Below are positions 14,495-22,212 of a stretch of DNA of 64,000 nucleotides, piece after piece. The notes below the pieces were generated by a model. That model was not told the origin of the DNA. It saw nothing but the letters and a program-made list of their open reading frames with translations, and searched no databases. The translations under genes and the position numbers were made by a program. Within the stretch, counting starts at the first letter, position 1. Every line of letters starts with the position of its first letter. This DNA is from Prochloraceae cyanobacterium PL24a_bin.78 (GTDB lineage Bacteria > Cyanobacteriota > Cyanobacteriia > Cyanobacteriales > JANQIW01): positions 1 to 64,000 of the forward strand of contig JANQIW010000081.1 of NCBI GenBank assembly GCA_028281945.1, written 5' to 3'.

Positions 14495-14764
14495 GCTGAT
14501 TATAGAGATTTAGTTTCTCGACTTTTGACTAGAACTTAATTAGCTTTGTGGAAAAAAACTAAACTGAGTCAGAATGTTAAAAAGTATTAAGAAACTAAAG
14601 CGAATGTCAACTTCATGCCTGAAAATAATCTCAGGAGAATTGCGGCAAGGTTATCAAAATAAAGGTAGAAGTTTTTTACCTAAAAAGTTAATCTGTGCCC
14701 AATACCAGTTACAGTAGTACTGGAATAGTCGATAGATTTGGAATGTTATCGGAGGAATCCATAA

Positions 14765-15250
14765 ATGAGTATAGTCACGAAGTCAATCGTGAATGCAGAT
14801 GCGGAAGCCCGCTATCTTAGCCCCGGAGAATTAGATAGAATTAAAGCTTTTGTTACTAGCGGTGAAAGCCGTCTTCGTATTGCTCAAACTCTAACTGAAT
14901 CTCGTGAGCGTATCGTTAAGCAAGCTGGAGATAAATTATTTCAAAAGCGTCCTGATGTTGTTTCTCCTGGCGGAAATGCTTATGGTGAAGAAATGACTGC
15001 TACTTGTTTACGTGACATGGATTACTACCTTCGTTTGATTACTTACGGAGTAGTAGCTGGGGATGTAACTCCAATCGAGGAAATCGGATTGGTAGGCGTT
15101 GCTGAAATGTACAAGTCTTTGGGAACTGACATCGGTGCAGTAGCTCAAAGCGTTCGCGAAATGAAAGAGATTGCAACTTCTATGATGTCTGCTGAAGATG
15201 CAGGTGAAGCTGGAAGCTACTTCGATTATGTAATCGGTGCTATGCAATAA
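14765..15250 (+). CDS. apcA: Allophycocyanin alpha subunit
   Basis: This 161-residue light-harvesting protein of the phycobilisome core carries phycocyanobilin on Cys81 ([19 protein letters not shown]). The globin-like fold is recognisable from [20 protein letters not shown] and [19 protein letters not shown]. It pairs with ApcB to form (alpha-beta)3 trimers. A strong ribosome binding site, GGAGG, lies 9 bases before the ATG, fitting very high expression. apcB follows after 118 bases. Confidence 0.99.
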   Translation: MSIVTKSIVNADAEARYLSPGELDRIKAFVTSGESRLRIAQTLTESRERIVKQAGDKLFQKRPDVVSPGGNAYGEEMTATCLRDMDYYLRLITYGVVAGDVTPIEEIGLVGVAEMYKSLGTDIGAVAQSVREMKEIATSMMSAEDAGEAGSYFDYVIGAMQ

Positions 15251-15368
15251 GGGATTAATTCCCAAAGTACGAGTCTTTGCTATTTGATTTTAGTTAATTT
15301 GCTAAAAGGCAAAGAGAAATTGAACATTTGCTACGAATTTTAGACCAGGAAAAAAAGGAAACAAAACA

Positions 15369-15854
15369 ATGCAAGACGCAATTACCTCTGTAATTAATTC
15401 TGCTGACGTCCAAGGCAAGTATTTAGATGCTGGTGCTATGGATAAGCTTAAGAACTATTTTCAAACAGGCGCATTAAGAGTTCGTGCTGCTAGTGTAATT
15501 AGTGCTAACGCAGCTAGCATCGTTAAGGAAGCTGTTGCTAAGTCTTTACTTTACTCTGATGTAACTCGTCCCGGTGGAAATATGTACACTACTCGTCGCT
15601 ATGCTGCTTGTATTCGCGACTTGGATTACTACTTACGTTACTCTACTTATGCAATGTTAGCTGGGGATCCTTCCATCCTTGATGAGCGTGTTCTTAATGG
15701 GTTAAAGGAAACTTACAATTCTTTAGGTGTACCTATTAGCTCTACAGTTCAAGCTATTCAAGCAATGAAAGAAGTTACTGCTAGCTTGGTTGGTATGGAT
15801 GCTGGTAAGGAAATGGGCGTCTATTTCGACTATATCTGCTCTGGCTTAAGCTAA
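15369..15854 (+). CDS. apcB: Allophycocyanin beta subunit
   Basis: This partner of ApcA has 161 residues. The chromophore Cys81 is in [20 protein letters not shown]. Asn71 in RPGGNMY is the residue methylated in the beta-type phycobiliproteins. [20 protein letters not shown] is the conserved N-terminal helix. AGGAAA lies upstream of the ATG. A weak hairpin (TCGTC TTT GACGA) lies about 17 bases after the stop, before apcC. Confidence 0.99.
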   Translation: MQDAITSVINSADVQGKYLDAGAMDKLKNYFQTGALRVRAASVISANAASIVKEAVAKSLLYSDVTRPGGNMYTTRRYAACIRDLDYYLRYSTYAMLAGDPSILDERVLNGLKETYNSLGVPISSTVQAIQAMKEVTASLVGMDAGKEMGVYFDYICSGLS

Positions 15855-16117
15855 TTAAATCGTCTTGATCGTCTTTGACGAGAGTCGATTTTCACTAAAG
15901 GTCTGGGAAGTTAAGAGTAAGTGCTAGTTTTTTGAAGACTGTGTCTTTCTAGTATTGACTCCTGACTCCCTGCCTTTGAATTAAATGAAAAATTCAAAAA
16001 AGTTGTAGAGCGATAGAGAAAATACTCTAGTTTTGAATCGCTTTTTATGTTTAGATCAACTTAGCAAGATCATTTTTAAAATTTTTAAAGAGATATTTAC
16101 ACAGGAGAAGTTAACCC

Positions 16118-16321
16118 ATGCGGATGTTTAAAGTAACTGCTTGCGTTCCTAGTCAAACTAGAATCAGAACTCAAAGAGAATTACAAAATACTTATTTTAC
16201 TAAGTTAGTTCCTTATGATAACTGGTTTCGGGAACAACAAAGAATTATGAAAATGGGTGGAAAAATTCTTAAAGTTCAGTTAGCTACAGGGAAGCAAGGT
16301 ACTAATACTGGACTTTTATAA
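16118..16321 (+). CDS. apcC: Phycobilisome small core linker (Lc 7.8 kDa)
   Basis: This 67-residue linker caps the allophycocyanin trimers at the ends of core cylinders and tunes their energy level. MRMFKVTACVPSQTRIRTQR and LQNTYFTKLVPYDNWFREQQ are the conserved CpcD-like fold segments. AGGAGA lies 8 bases before the ATG. It follows apcB after 263 bases. Downstream is a possible long-loop inverted repeat TGTCGGG...CCCGACA (16336-16385), then a repeat field. Confidence 0.97.
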   Translation: MRMFKVTACVPSQTRIRTQRELQNTYFTKLVPYDNWFREQQRIMKMGGKILKVQLATGKQGTNTGLL

Positions 16322-16335
16322 AAAAAAATATAAAA

Positions 16336-16385
16336 TGTCGGGAGTATTAACTCATATGTGTTTGCATTGAGATGTAAACCCGACA
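16336..16385 (+). other. Inverted repeat after apcC
   Basis: TGTCGGG (16336-16342) and CCCGACA (16379-16385) are perfect 7-base arms around a 36-base loop, starting 15 bases after the apcC stop. The sequence could end the apc transcript or mark one edge of the G-rich repeat insertion. No U-run of more than two bases follows. Confidence 0.4.
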
Positions 16386-16390
16386 ATTCT

Positions 16391-16548
16391 GGTAGATGGG
16401 GAAAATGGGAGAATGGGAGATTGGTTAATGGGAGAATGGGAGATGGGGAGATGGGGAGATGGGGAGAATGGGAGATTGGGAGATTGGGAGATTGGGAGTT
16501 TCTTAAGATTTGGGAAGACTTGGGAAGACTTGGGAGAGTCGGGAGAAA
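16391..16548. repeat. Purine-rich GGGAGA/TGGGGAG microsatellite
   Basis: Imperfect units such as GGGAGAATGGGAG, ATGGGGAG (tandem), GAGATTGGGA (three in tandem) and GGGAAGACTT fill the region. Many runs of three or four Gs with short loops make it a predicted G-quadruplex former on the plus strand. The ORFs of the track here (16352-16736) are low-complexity readings of the repeat and are not genes. Confidence 0.85.
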
Positions 16549-16563
16549 AAAAGTGCATCTTAT

Positions 16564-16605
16564 TTACTTATTACTTATTACTTATTACTTATTACTTATT
16601 ACTTA
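16564..16605. repeat. Heptamer tandem repeat (TTACTTA)x6
   Basis: Six perfect head-to-tail copies of TTACTTA. Tandem heptamers of this kind are known as STRR elements in cyanobacterial genomes. The complement AAGTAAT recurs in a tandem repeat at the end of gcvP (34613-34654). Confidence 0.9.
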
Positions 16606-16610
16606 AATCA

Positions 16611-16723
16611 AGGATGGGGAGAATGGGAGAATGGGAGATGGGGAAGACTTGGGAGAGTTTAGTATATATTCTTATTTCTTACTTTTTACTTAATCAAAGA
16701 ATGGGAAGAATGGGAGATGGGAA
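16611..16723. repeat. Second purine-rich repeat tract
   Basis: The GATGGGGAGAATGGGAG motif resumes after the heptamers, with a short TTACTT-like stretch inside (about 16675-16692) and a final GAATGGGAAGAATGGGAG. The alternation of the two repeat types suggests that they spread together. Confidence 0.75.
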
Positions 16724-16816
16724 TAGTAATGATTAATCAAAATTTTATAAAAAAATAATTAATAAAAATATTATAGTATTATTAAGCCAGAAGTATTAGT
16801 TAATCTTTTTTTAATA

Positions 16817-17968
16817 GTGTTTAAAAATATAATTCCTTGTTTTGATTCGGAAGTAAAAGAATGGGGTTTTGAAGCCCGAATTCTACGTTGGTTAACATTA
16901 TTATGGCTAACTGTTGGTTTGATAACTTTGTTTTCTGCTTCTTATCCGGTGGCTGAAGCAGAGTATGGGAATGGATTCCATTATTTCTTTCGACAGTTAA
17001 TTTGGGTAGCAATTGGTTTAACTCTTTTTAATAAAATTGTTCGCGCGCCTCTGAATGATTTTTTAGTCATTTCTCCATTTATGTTTTTTATAATACTGGG
17101 ATTAATTATTTTAACTTTAATTCCGGGAATGGGAACAACAATTAATGGTGCAACTAGATGGTTATCTGTTGGCCCAGTTTTAGTTCAACCATCTGAATTA
17201 CTTAAACCTTTTTTAGTTATTCAATCTGCTAAAATATTTGGTCAATGGAATAAAGTTAAATTTGATAAAAGACTCTTGTGGCTTATAGCTTTCGCTACTG
17301 TTTTGGCAGTTATTCTCAAACAACCTAATCTTAGTACTACAGCTTTGTGCGGAATTAGTCTCTGGAGTATCGCTTTAGCTAGTGGGATTCGTTTGAGATA
17401 TCTTAGTTCAATGGCAGTTTTAGGAATATTGACAGCAGCTATTAGTATCAGTATCCATGAATATCAATTCCGTCGAGTAACATCTTTTATCAATCCTTGG
17501 AAGGATCCTCAAGGAGATGGTTATCAATTGGTTCAAAGTTTAATTGCCATAGGTTCTGGAGGTCTTTCAGGCGCTGGTTTTGGCTTGTCTCAACAAAAAC
17601 TATTTTATTTGCCAATCCAATATACTGATTTTATCTTCTCCGTCTATGCAGAAGAATTTGGCTTTTTTGGCTCGATTTTCTTACTATGTTTGCTGATTAC
17701 TTATGCCACATTTGCTTTGATGGTGGCTTGGAAGTGTAAAGATCGTGTTTCAAGATTAGTTGCTATGGGGGGAATGATTTTTCTAGTGGGCCAATCTATT
17801 TTGAATATTGGTGTGGCTACAGGGGCATTACCTACTACTGGTTTACCATTCCCTCTATTTAGCTATGGTGGTAGTTCGGTTATTGCTAGTTTAGTTTTAG
17901 CGGGTTTATTAGTTAGAGTGGCACGAGAAAGTAATGAGGCTGAAATCGTGCAATTTATCAAGGTTTAA
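16817..17968 (+). CDS. ftsW: Septal peptidoglycan polymerase FtsW (SEDS family)
   Basis: FtsW polymerises lipid II glycan strands at the division septum together with a class B penicillin-binding protein. The 383-residue protein has about ten membrane helices. Characteristic SEDS segments are INGATRWLSVGPVLVQPSEL, the loop RVTSFINPWKDPQGDGYQLV, and TTGLPFPLFSYGGSSVIASL near the C-terminus. The reading frame begins with GTG at 16817; no good ribosome binding site is visible, and the upstream region is AT-rich after the repeats. It could be RodA, but the PQGDGYQ...GYQLVQSLIAIGSGG region and cyanobacterial N-terminus favour FtsW. Its 3' end overlaps the convergent VWA gene by 4 bases. Confidence 0.88.
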   Translation: MFKNIIPCFDSEVKEWGFEARILRWLTLLWLTVGLITLFSASYPVAEAEYGNGFHYFFRQLIWVAIGLTLFNKIVRAPLNDFLVISPFMFFIILGLIILTLIPGMGTTINGATRWLSVGPVLVQPSELLKPFLVIQSAKIFGQWNKVKFDKRLLWLIAFATVLAVILKQPNLSTTALCGISLWSIALASGIRLRYLSSMAVLGILTAAISISIHEYQFRRVTSFINPWKDPQGDGYQLVQSLIAIGSGGLSGAGFGLSQQKLFYLPIQYTDFIFSVYAEEFGFFGSIFLLCLLITYATFALMVAWKCKDRVSRLVAMGGMIFLVGQSILNIGVATGALPTTGLPFPLFSYGGSSVIASLVLAGLLVRVARESNEAEIVQFIKV

Positions 17969-19164
17969 GCATTTTTTTCGATATATTTTCCCCATAACCA
18001 CAATGGTAATGCTCCTCCAATCCCTAGCAGAATCAAAATGACAACAACCATTCCAAATCTATAAGCAAAAGGTAGGGGTTCCCAAAGAATTCTGTAATAC
18101 ACTGGATCTGAGATGATACTTTCTCCTTGGTTCACTTTAACTACAGTCTCGTATTCTCTTCCTTTTTCTGGAAATGGTGTATTGAAAGTGATTTCATATT
18201 CCCCAAGGGTGGCATTGAGAAAGGTTTCTAAGGCTGTAACAACTTCAGAACTTCTGGCAGAAAATTGATAAATTCCTTTATTTATATCAGCAATTTGTCT
18301 TAGTGTTTTACGATCTGCATCATAACCATATCCAAGAGTATGCACAATAATATTAGGATTTCCCTCTAATATTCCTTGGAGTTGTTGGAAGTATTGTTGA
18401 TCATTTCCCTCTGTATGACCACCATCTGAGAGAAGAATGACAGAAAGTTGTGGTTTACGAGGTTGTTGGGGATGGTCTTCTGGTAATTGAGGATTATTTG
18501 GGTATAAATTTGAGTTAGTTCGATCGTTTAAAAATTGAACTACTTCAATTAAAGGATTATATAAATCTGTAGAAGCGCAGAGATTTTTCTCTTGAGAGGC
18601 GAGATTATCTATAAAATCTCTTAATTTATTATCATTGGCTGTAAAAAAATCATCATTTTTTAAATCATAAGTATATGGAGTGAAATTTATAGGACAACCT
18701 CTTCCAGATGTTACACCAAAAGGCACAATTGCTATAGTAATCTCATCGCTATTTTTGGTTTTTATTTTGTTAATAAAATCACGAATTGCTCGAATTGCTC
18801 CTTTAAATTTAGTAGTTCTAGTGGAATCATTTTCTCTCATACTACCACTCATATCTAATAAAAAGACAATTCTAGCAGGAGGGGGGGCTATTTCCTCAGG
18901 GCTTTTCCAATTTATAATATCAACTTCATCATCGTTCACTAAAACTTGAAAGTTTTCTTCTTTTAAATACAAAGCTGATCTATTTGTTTCTTGTACTTTA
19001 ATTCTTAATTCTACTTTTTCTTCGTCAACTGTTTTATTTTGAATAGTAACTTTTTTTATTTGCCCCCACGCTGGATTAGTTAAACAGCTTAAGATTAACA
19101 TTGATATACTAAGCTTGGGGATCCAAGAAGCGGTTGTAGTAAACAAAGCGATACATTTTTTCAT
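17965..19164 (-). CDS. Secreted/membrane-anchored von Willebrand factor A domain protein
   Basis: The 399-residue protein has an N-terminal signal sequence (hydrophobic core about 15-30, possible cleavage after NPAWG). A beta-rich segment follows, then a VWA domain from about residue 97 with a complete MIDAS motif DMSGS (104-108) and the later Thr/Asp elements (LLSDGGHTEGND). A C-terminal membrane helix (FGMVVVILILLGIGGALPLW) and short basic tail complete it. VWA domains bind protein partners through a divalent metal. The domain should sit outside the cytoplasm, tethered by the last helix. It is the final gene of the nine-gene GTPase block, and its start lies inside the 3' end of the FHA-like gene, so the two are translated together. 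Confidence 0.8.
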   Translation of the reverse strand: MKKCIALFTTTASWIPKLSISMLILSCLTNPAWGQIKKVTIQNKTVDEEKVELRIKVQETNRSALYLKEENFQVLVNDDEVDIINWKSPEEIAPPPARIVFLLDMSGSMRENDSTRTTKFKGAIRAIRDFINKIKTKNSDEITIAIVPFGVTSGRGCPINFTPYTYDLKNDDFFTANDNKLRDFIDNLASQEKNLCASTDLYNPLIEVVQFLNDRTNSNLYPNNPQLPEDHPQQPRKPQLSVILLSDGGHTEGNDQQYFQQLQGILEGNPNIIVHTLGYGYDADRKTLRQIADINKGIYQFSARSSEVVTALETFLNATLGEYEITFNTPFPEKGREYETVVKVNQGESIISDPVYYRILWEPLPFAYRFGMVVVILILLGIGGALPLWLWGKYIEKNA

Positions 19165-20212
19165 GGTTGATTATTTTATCCTTTACAGTATAAAAAGTGA
19201 TAACATCATTATGTTTTAAGGCCCTATTTTCTCTAGGCCCTAATTTTTCTTCATTAATGGTAATACTAAAATAAGCTTGAGGATTAGGTTTAAGAATTAC
19301 TTTGCGCTCAACTAACTCAAGAAATGCTACATGAATTGGGACTTCTGGTAAACAAATATGTGCCTTTTTATTATTTGGAGAACCAATAATAATTTTTCCT
19401 TGACTTGGAAGTTGAATAGATAATCCTTCTTCTATCCTATTTTCTTCGCTTAAGCCAATGATTTGAAGAAAAGATTTATCAATCCAAGGATAATTAACTG
19501 CTATGGTAGCACTTGAATTTAGATTACTAAAACTATCTCGATATTCAAATCCTGTACCTGCTCTCAAGGCGGCTACAGAACTAGGAGAATTTGTGAAACT
19601 AAATGTTAAACCCAATGATAAGCCTAAAAGAGAAAATCCTATGGGTTCTTCGATTATTCTTAAAACAGGTGATAAATTTCCAAATAAACGAATAATTTCA
19701 AATATTAATGCTGCTATTAAACTTGCTATACCAGCACCTTTTAAACTGTTGATAAATCTTTTTCGGAAACGTTTTTTATTGCCTGCTTCTACACTTTGCC
19801 AACGCCAAGTTAATCCTTCAGATAAACCAACAGCGATTCCTACTAATATCCAACTGAAACTTCTGACAATTGGAGATGGTAAGTTTCCATGTCGGAGTAA
19901 AATTTCAAATAGTATCCCCCCGACTAATCCTAATCCTAATCCTAATCCTAAAGCAATGGGAATGGCTTGTTTGATTCTACGCCAACAAAGTTTGATTCGG
20001 GTTGGGGTGGTAAGCAGGATTTCATTGGATACCATGCCAATAGCTAGGGAGATTGCTACGCAGGGGAAGATGATAATTTCTTTGAGTTGGGCTGTCTCAA
20101 ATAATCCTATGTCGGTAAATAAAAATTCTCCTATATTCCAACCTATTAATGCTGATGTTATTCCAGCTAGTATGTATAAATAGATTCTCATTGATTCCAT
20201 TTGATACCACAT
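19109..20212 (-). CDS. Polytopic membrane protein with C-terminal FHA-like domain
   Basis: Residues about 8-225 contain six hydrophobic segments, including a Gly/Leu-rich one (ALGLGLGLGLVGGILFEILL). The last 120 residues resemble a forkhead-associated (FHA) beta sandwich: GKIIIGSPNNKKAHICLPEV corresponds to the beta strand with the GR-S-like turn, and ITINEEKLGPRENRALKHND to the later LxxGDxI region. Key FHA residues (the GR and SxxH of phosphothreonine binders) are changed, so peptide binding is uncertain. The start may be 20212 or the ATG of MESMRIY or MRIY a few codons on. It overlaps the VWA gene by 56 bases in another frame. Confidence 0.65.
   Translation of the reverse strand: MWYQMESMRIYLYILAGITSALIGWNIGEFLFTDIGLFETAQLKEIIIFPCVAISLAIGMVSNEILLTTPTRIKLCWRRIKQAIPIALGLGLGLGLVGGILFEILLRHGNLPSPIVRSFSWILVGIAVGLSEGLTWRWQSVEAGNKKRFRKRFINSLKGAGIASLIAALIFEIIRLFGNLSPVLRIIEEPIGFSLLGLSLGLTFSFTNSPSSVAALRAGTGFEYRDSFSNLNSSATIAVNYPWIDKSFLQIIGLSEENRIEEGLSIQLPSQGKIIIGSPNNKKAHICLPEVPIHVAFLELVERKVILKPNPQAYFSITINEEKLGPRENRALKHNDVITFYTVKDKIINHEKMYRFVYYNRFLDPQA
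19924..19951. repeat. Hexamer repeat CCTAAT in coding sequence
   Basis: About four and a half copies of CCTAAT inside the FHA-like membrane protein gene encode the Gly-Leu-Gly-Leu stretch of a membrane helix. Slippage here would add or remove two residues without a frameshift. Confidence 0.7.
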
Positions 20213-20336
20213 CCGGTTTACATACCCCCTTTATTGAAAATAGCTGAATTCTTTGTATAGAATGGATTTCATAGATTTAAAGTTTGTGATTTTTTTAAAC
20301 AGGATTTAGTATGACTCATCTTTGGAGTATTGATTT

Positions 20337-20368
20337 AACCTCCTGCTATTTTTATTTTACAAGAGGTT
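20337..20368 (-). other. Conserved hairpin after the 438-residue paralogue, copy 1
   Basis: On the minus strand AACCTCTTG pairs with CAGGAGGTT (one G-U wobble). The arms pair fully only as minus-strand RNA. It lies 45 bases after the stop of the 438-residue gene. The near-identical element at 22135-22166 lies 46 bases after the stop of the next paralogue. The 3' arm contains AGGAGG but no ORF of useful size follows. No U-run, so not a standard terminator. Confidence 0.6.
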
Positions 20369-20413
20369 TGGTAATATTTCAGCTTAGAGCATCGATGGAT
20401 TAATTTTGCTCTT

Positions 20414-21730
20414 TTATGTTTTTATGTTTCGTTTGCTGGCTAAAATTTCCCCTAGCTGATTTAATTTTGGATCTTCTGAGAGTGAGAGTTTCTTGTATAA
20501 ATCTTTTTCAATTTGTTTGATAGTTCGTCCACCATAATTTACGATGCCATCTGCTGTTAAATTATGTTTCTCTTGATATCTATAAATTGCTTTTGACCAT
20601 TCTATTGCATATTTTTCTTGAAGTTGTTTATTTGCTTTTTCAAATAAATTTGGATGAATGGCATTTCTCTTTGGTAAATCAGGCTTTTCTAGAACTTCAG
20701 TTATTAAACTTAAAATAGTTGGACGATATTTTTCCTCATATACTTCAACTAAAGTGCAAATGGTATAACGAGTAGATTTACGATGTCCAAATTCGTCTAT
20801 GGCTTTTTGTGGTACATTTCTACTATTAGAAAGAATTAGCTCATTATTTAGGCTGGCATTAATGGTATTATTATTATTTATTTCAGAATCTATAGATGCT
20901 TCTGAGTTAGTATCTTTAGGTTTTTCAGCTAAATTTTCACTTATCATTCTATTGCTTAGATAATTTCCTCCTAAAGCTGCTAAACTAATAAAAGCTATTA
21001 TTCCCGCGATGACTCCAGCAAATATTAGAAGATTAGGCTTTTCGTCATTTGCAGGAGGAATTATGGGCTTTATTGTATGAATATCAATTCCTTTGTTACT
21101 AATGACATGGATGACATTAAAATCTTTACTTTCTAGATGTTCTGCGTTAGATGCCCATGCTACTGGAGTACCATCAAGATTAGATTTACTTTGTGACCAA
21201 GAATGAATATGAGATAAAACTTCTTTTTTTTGAAGGTCTTTGATTAGATATGTTTTAGTCTTAATTAGAGTATTTTTATAATCATTGTCAAGCTTAGAAC
21301 AATCAAAAAGAGGCTTTTGATAGATTATTGTCTCTTTACTTAATTTTCTATTGGCAATACTAGAATAATTATGGTTAGAATTTTCACATTCAGATAATAA
21401 ATTTAAGATACTCCATATACTATCTTTACCTTGAGCTACTAAAATATAATGCAAACACTTATTAGTATTAGCACAACGCATAATCACAGCCACGGCACAC
21501 CAATTAGAAATAATTCTACCAATGATTGTTGGGCGAGTGGGATGGATGGAATTAACACTAAACTGTTTAGCGGTGATGGCTTTTTCTATTTCTTGGGGTA
21601 TGGAGGCAAAAGTCGTATGTTTTCTGGCTTTGCCAATATTATTCCAAGTCCCATCAGGTTTTAATTTTATATTTGTTTCCACAAAAATCTTATGGATTTC
21701 TATTTTTTTAGGGGATGGTAATTGCATCAT
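20414..21730 (-). CDS. GTPase-block paralogue D: shared N-domain, one membrane helix, PG-binding-like tail
   Basis: This is one of four related proteins in the block. Residues about 1-220 form the shared domain: KPDGTWNNIG near the start, FASIPQEIEKAI, RPTIIGRIISNWCAVAVI, and SKSNLDGTPVAWASNAEHL. A single membrane helix lies at about 232-256 (LLIFAGVIAGIIAFISLAAL). The C-terminal 130 residues (FGHRKSTRYTICTLVEVYEE onward) end with AIYRYQEKHNLTADGIVNYG, which resembles a peptidoglycan-binding-1 repeat. Without a signal peptide the N-domain is predicted cytoplasmic and the tail periplasmic. It is closest to the 514-residue paralogue just upstream, with which it shares both halves, so the pair arose by tandem duplication. 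Function is unknown. Confidence 0.65.
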   Translation of the reverse strand: MMQLPSPKKIEIHKIFVETNIKLKPDGTWNNIGKARKHTTFASIPQEIEKAITAKQFSVNSIHPTRPTIIGRIISNWCAVAVIMRCANTNKCLHYILVAQGKDSIWSILNLLSECENSNHNYSSIANRKLSKETIIYQKPLFDCSKLDNDYKNTLIKTKTYLIKDLQKKEVLSHIHSWSQSKSNLDGTPVAWASNAEHLESKDFNVIHVISNKGIDIHTIKPIIPPANDEKPNLLIFAGVIAGIIAFISLAALGGNYLSNRMISENLAEKPKDTNSEASIDSEINNNNTINASLNNELILSNSRNVPQKAIDEFGHRKSTRYTICTLVEVYEEKYRPTILSLITEVLEKPDLPKRNAIHPNLFEKANKQLQEKYAIEWSKAIYRYQEKHNLTADGIVNYGGRTIKQIEKDLYKKLSLSEDPKLNQLGEILASKRNIKT

Positions 21731-22134
21731 GGTATTTTAAATTGATATATTTAATTTTGGTGTATGTATTTTTAGTGTATTTAGTGGAGATTAATAAAAA
21801 TATTCTCATTTTCTAAATTTCAAGATTATTAGAAAAAGTAATTTGTAATAATCTTTTATCAAAAGTCTATTAGTTTATTCGATTTTTTACATTAAATAGA
21901 TTTGAGTTAAAATGAGAACTGGAAATATAATAACAAATTTAATTATAAATTAGAAAAATTTTTTTGTTGTAAAGAATTATTATTTTAAAAAATGATCAAG
22001 ATTGATTACTTTAATTCTATAATAGCTAAAAATTAAGTAAACTTACTATAAATAAGATTTTAATAGATGAAATTATAATTTTTTATATGGCTACTTTTAC
22101 ATAGATATTTAAATTTTTAATAAAGTTTTGATTT

Positions 22135-22166
22135 AACCTCCTGCAATTTTAAGGTTACAAGAGGTT
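22135..22166 (-). other. Conserved hairpin after the 514-residue paralogue, copy 2
   Basis: This has the same arms as copy 1 (minus strand AACCTCTTG and CAGGAGGTT) with a different loop, at the matching distance after the stop codon. It is part of a 482-base AT-rich gap (21731-22212) in which I see no gene and no other structure. Confidence 0.6.
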
Positions 22167-22212
22167 GTGCAATGAAGTAGGTAGAGCATTTATAATTAGA
22201 TGTGCTCATTAT

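Noticed and set aside
16352-16736. ORFs reading through the GGGAGA repeat field
   Set aside because: Their proteins are low-complexity translations of the microsatellite (GRWGEWEIGRLGDWE and similar), open on both strands, with no ribosome binding site.
16817-17968. RodA as alternative identity for the SEDS protein
   Set aside because: The sequence pattern fits cyanobacterial FtsW better, though the distinction is by overall similarity and not by a single residue.
20271-20319. A 16-codon minus-strand ORF (MSHTKSCLKK...) downstream of an AGGAGG-containing hairpin
   Set aside because: Spacing from AGGAGG is too long, it is not conserved at the second hairpin copy, and a 16-residue product is within chance expectation.
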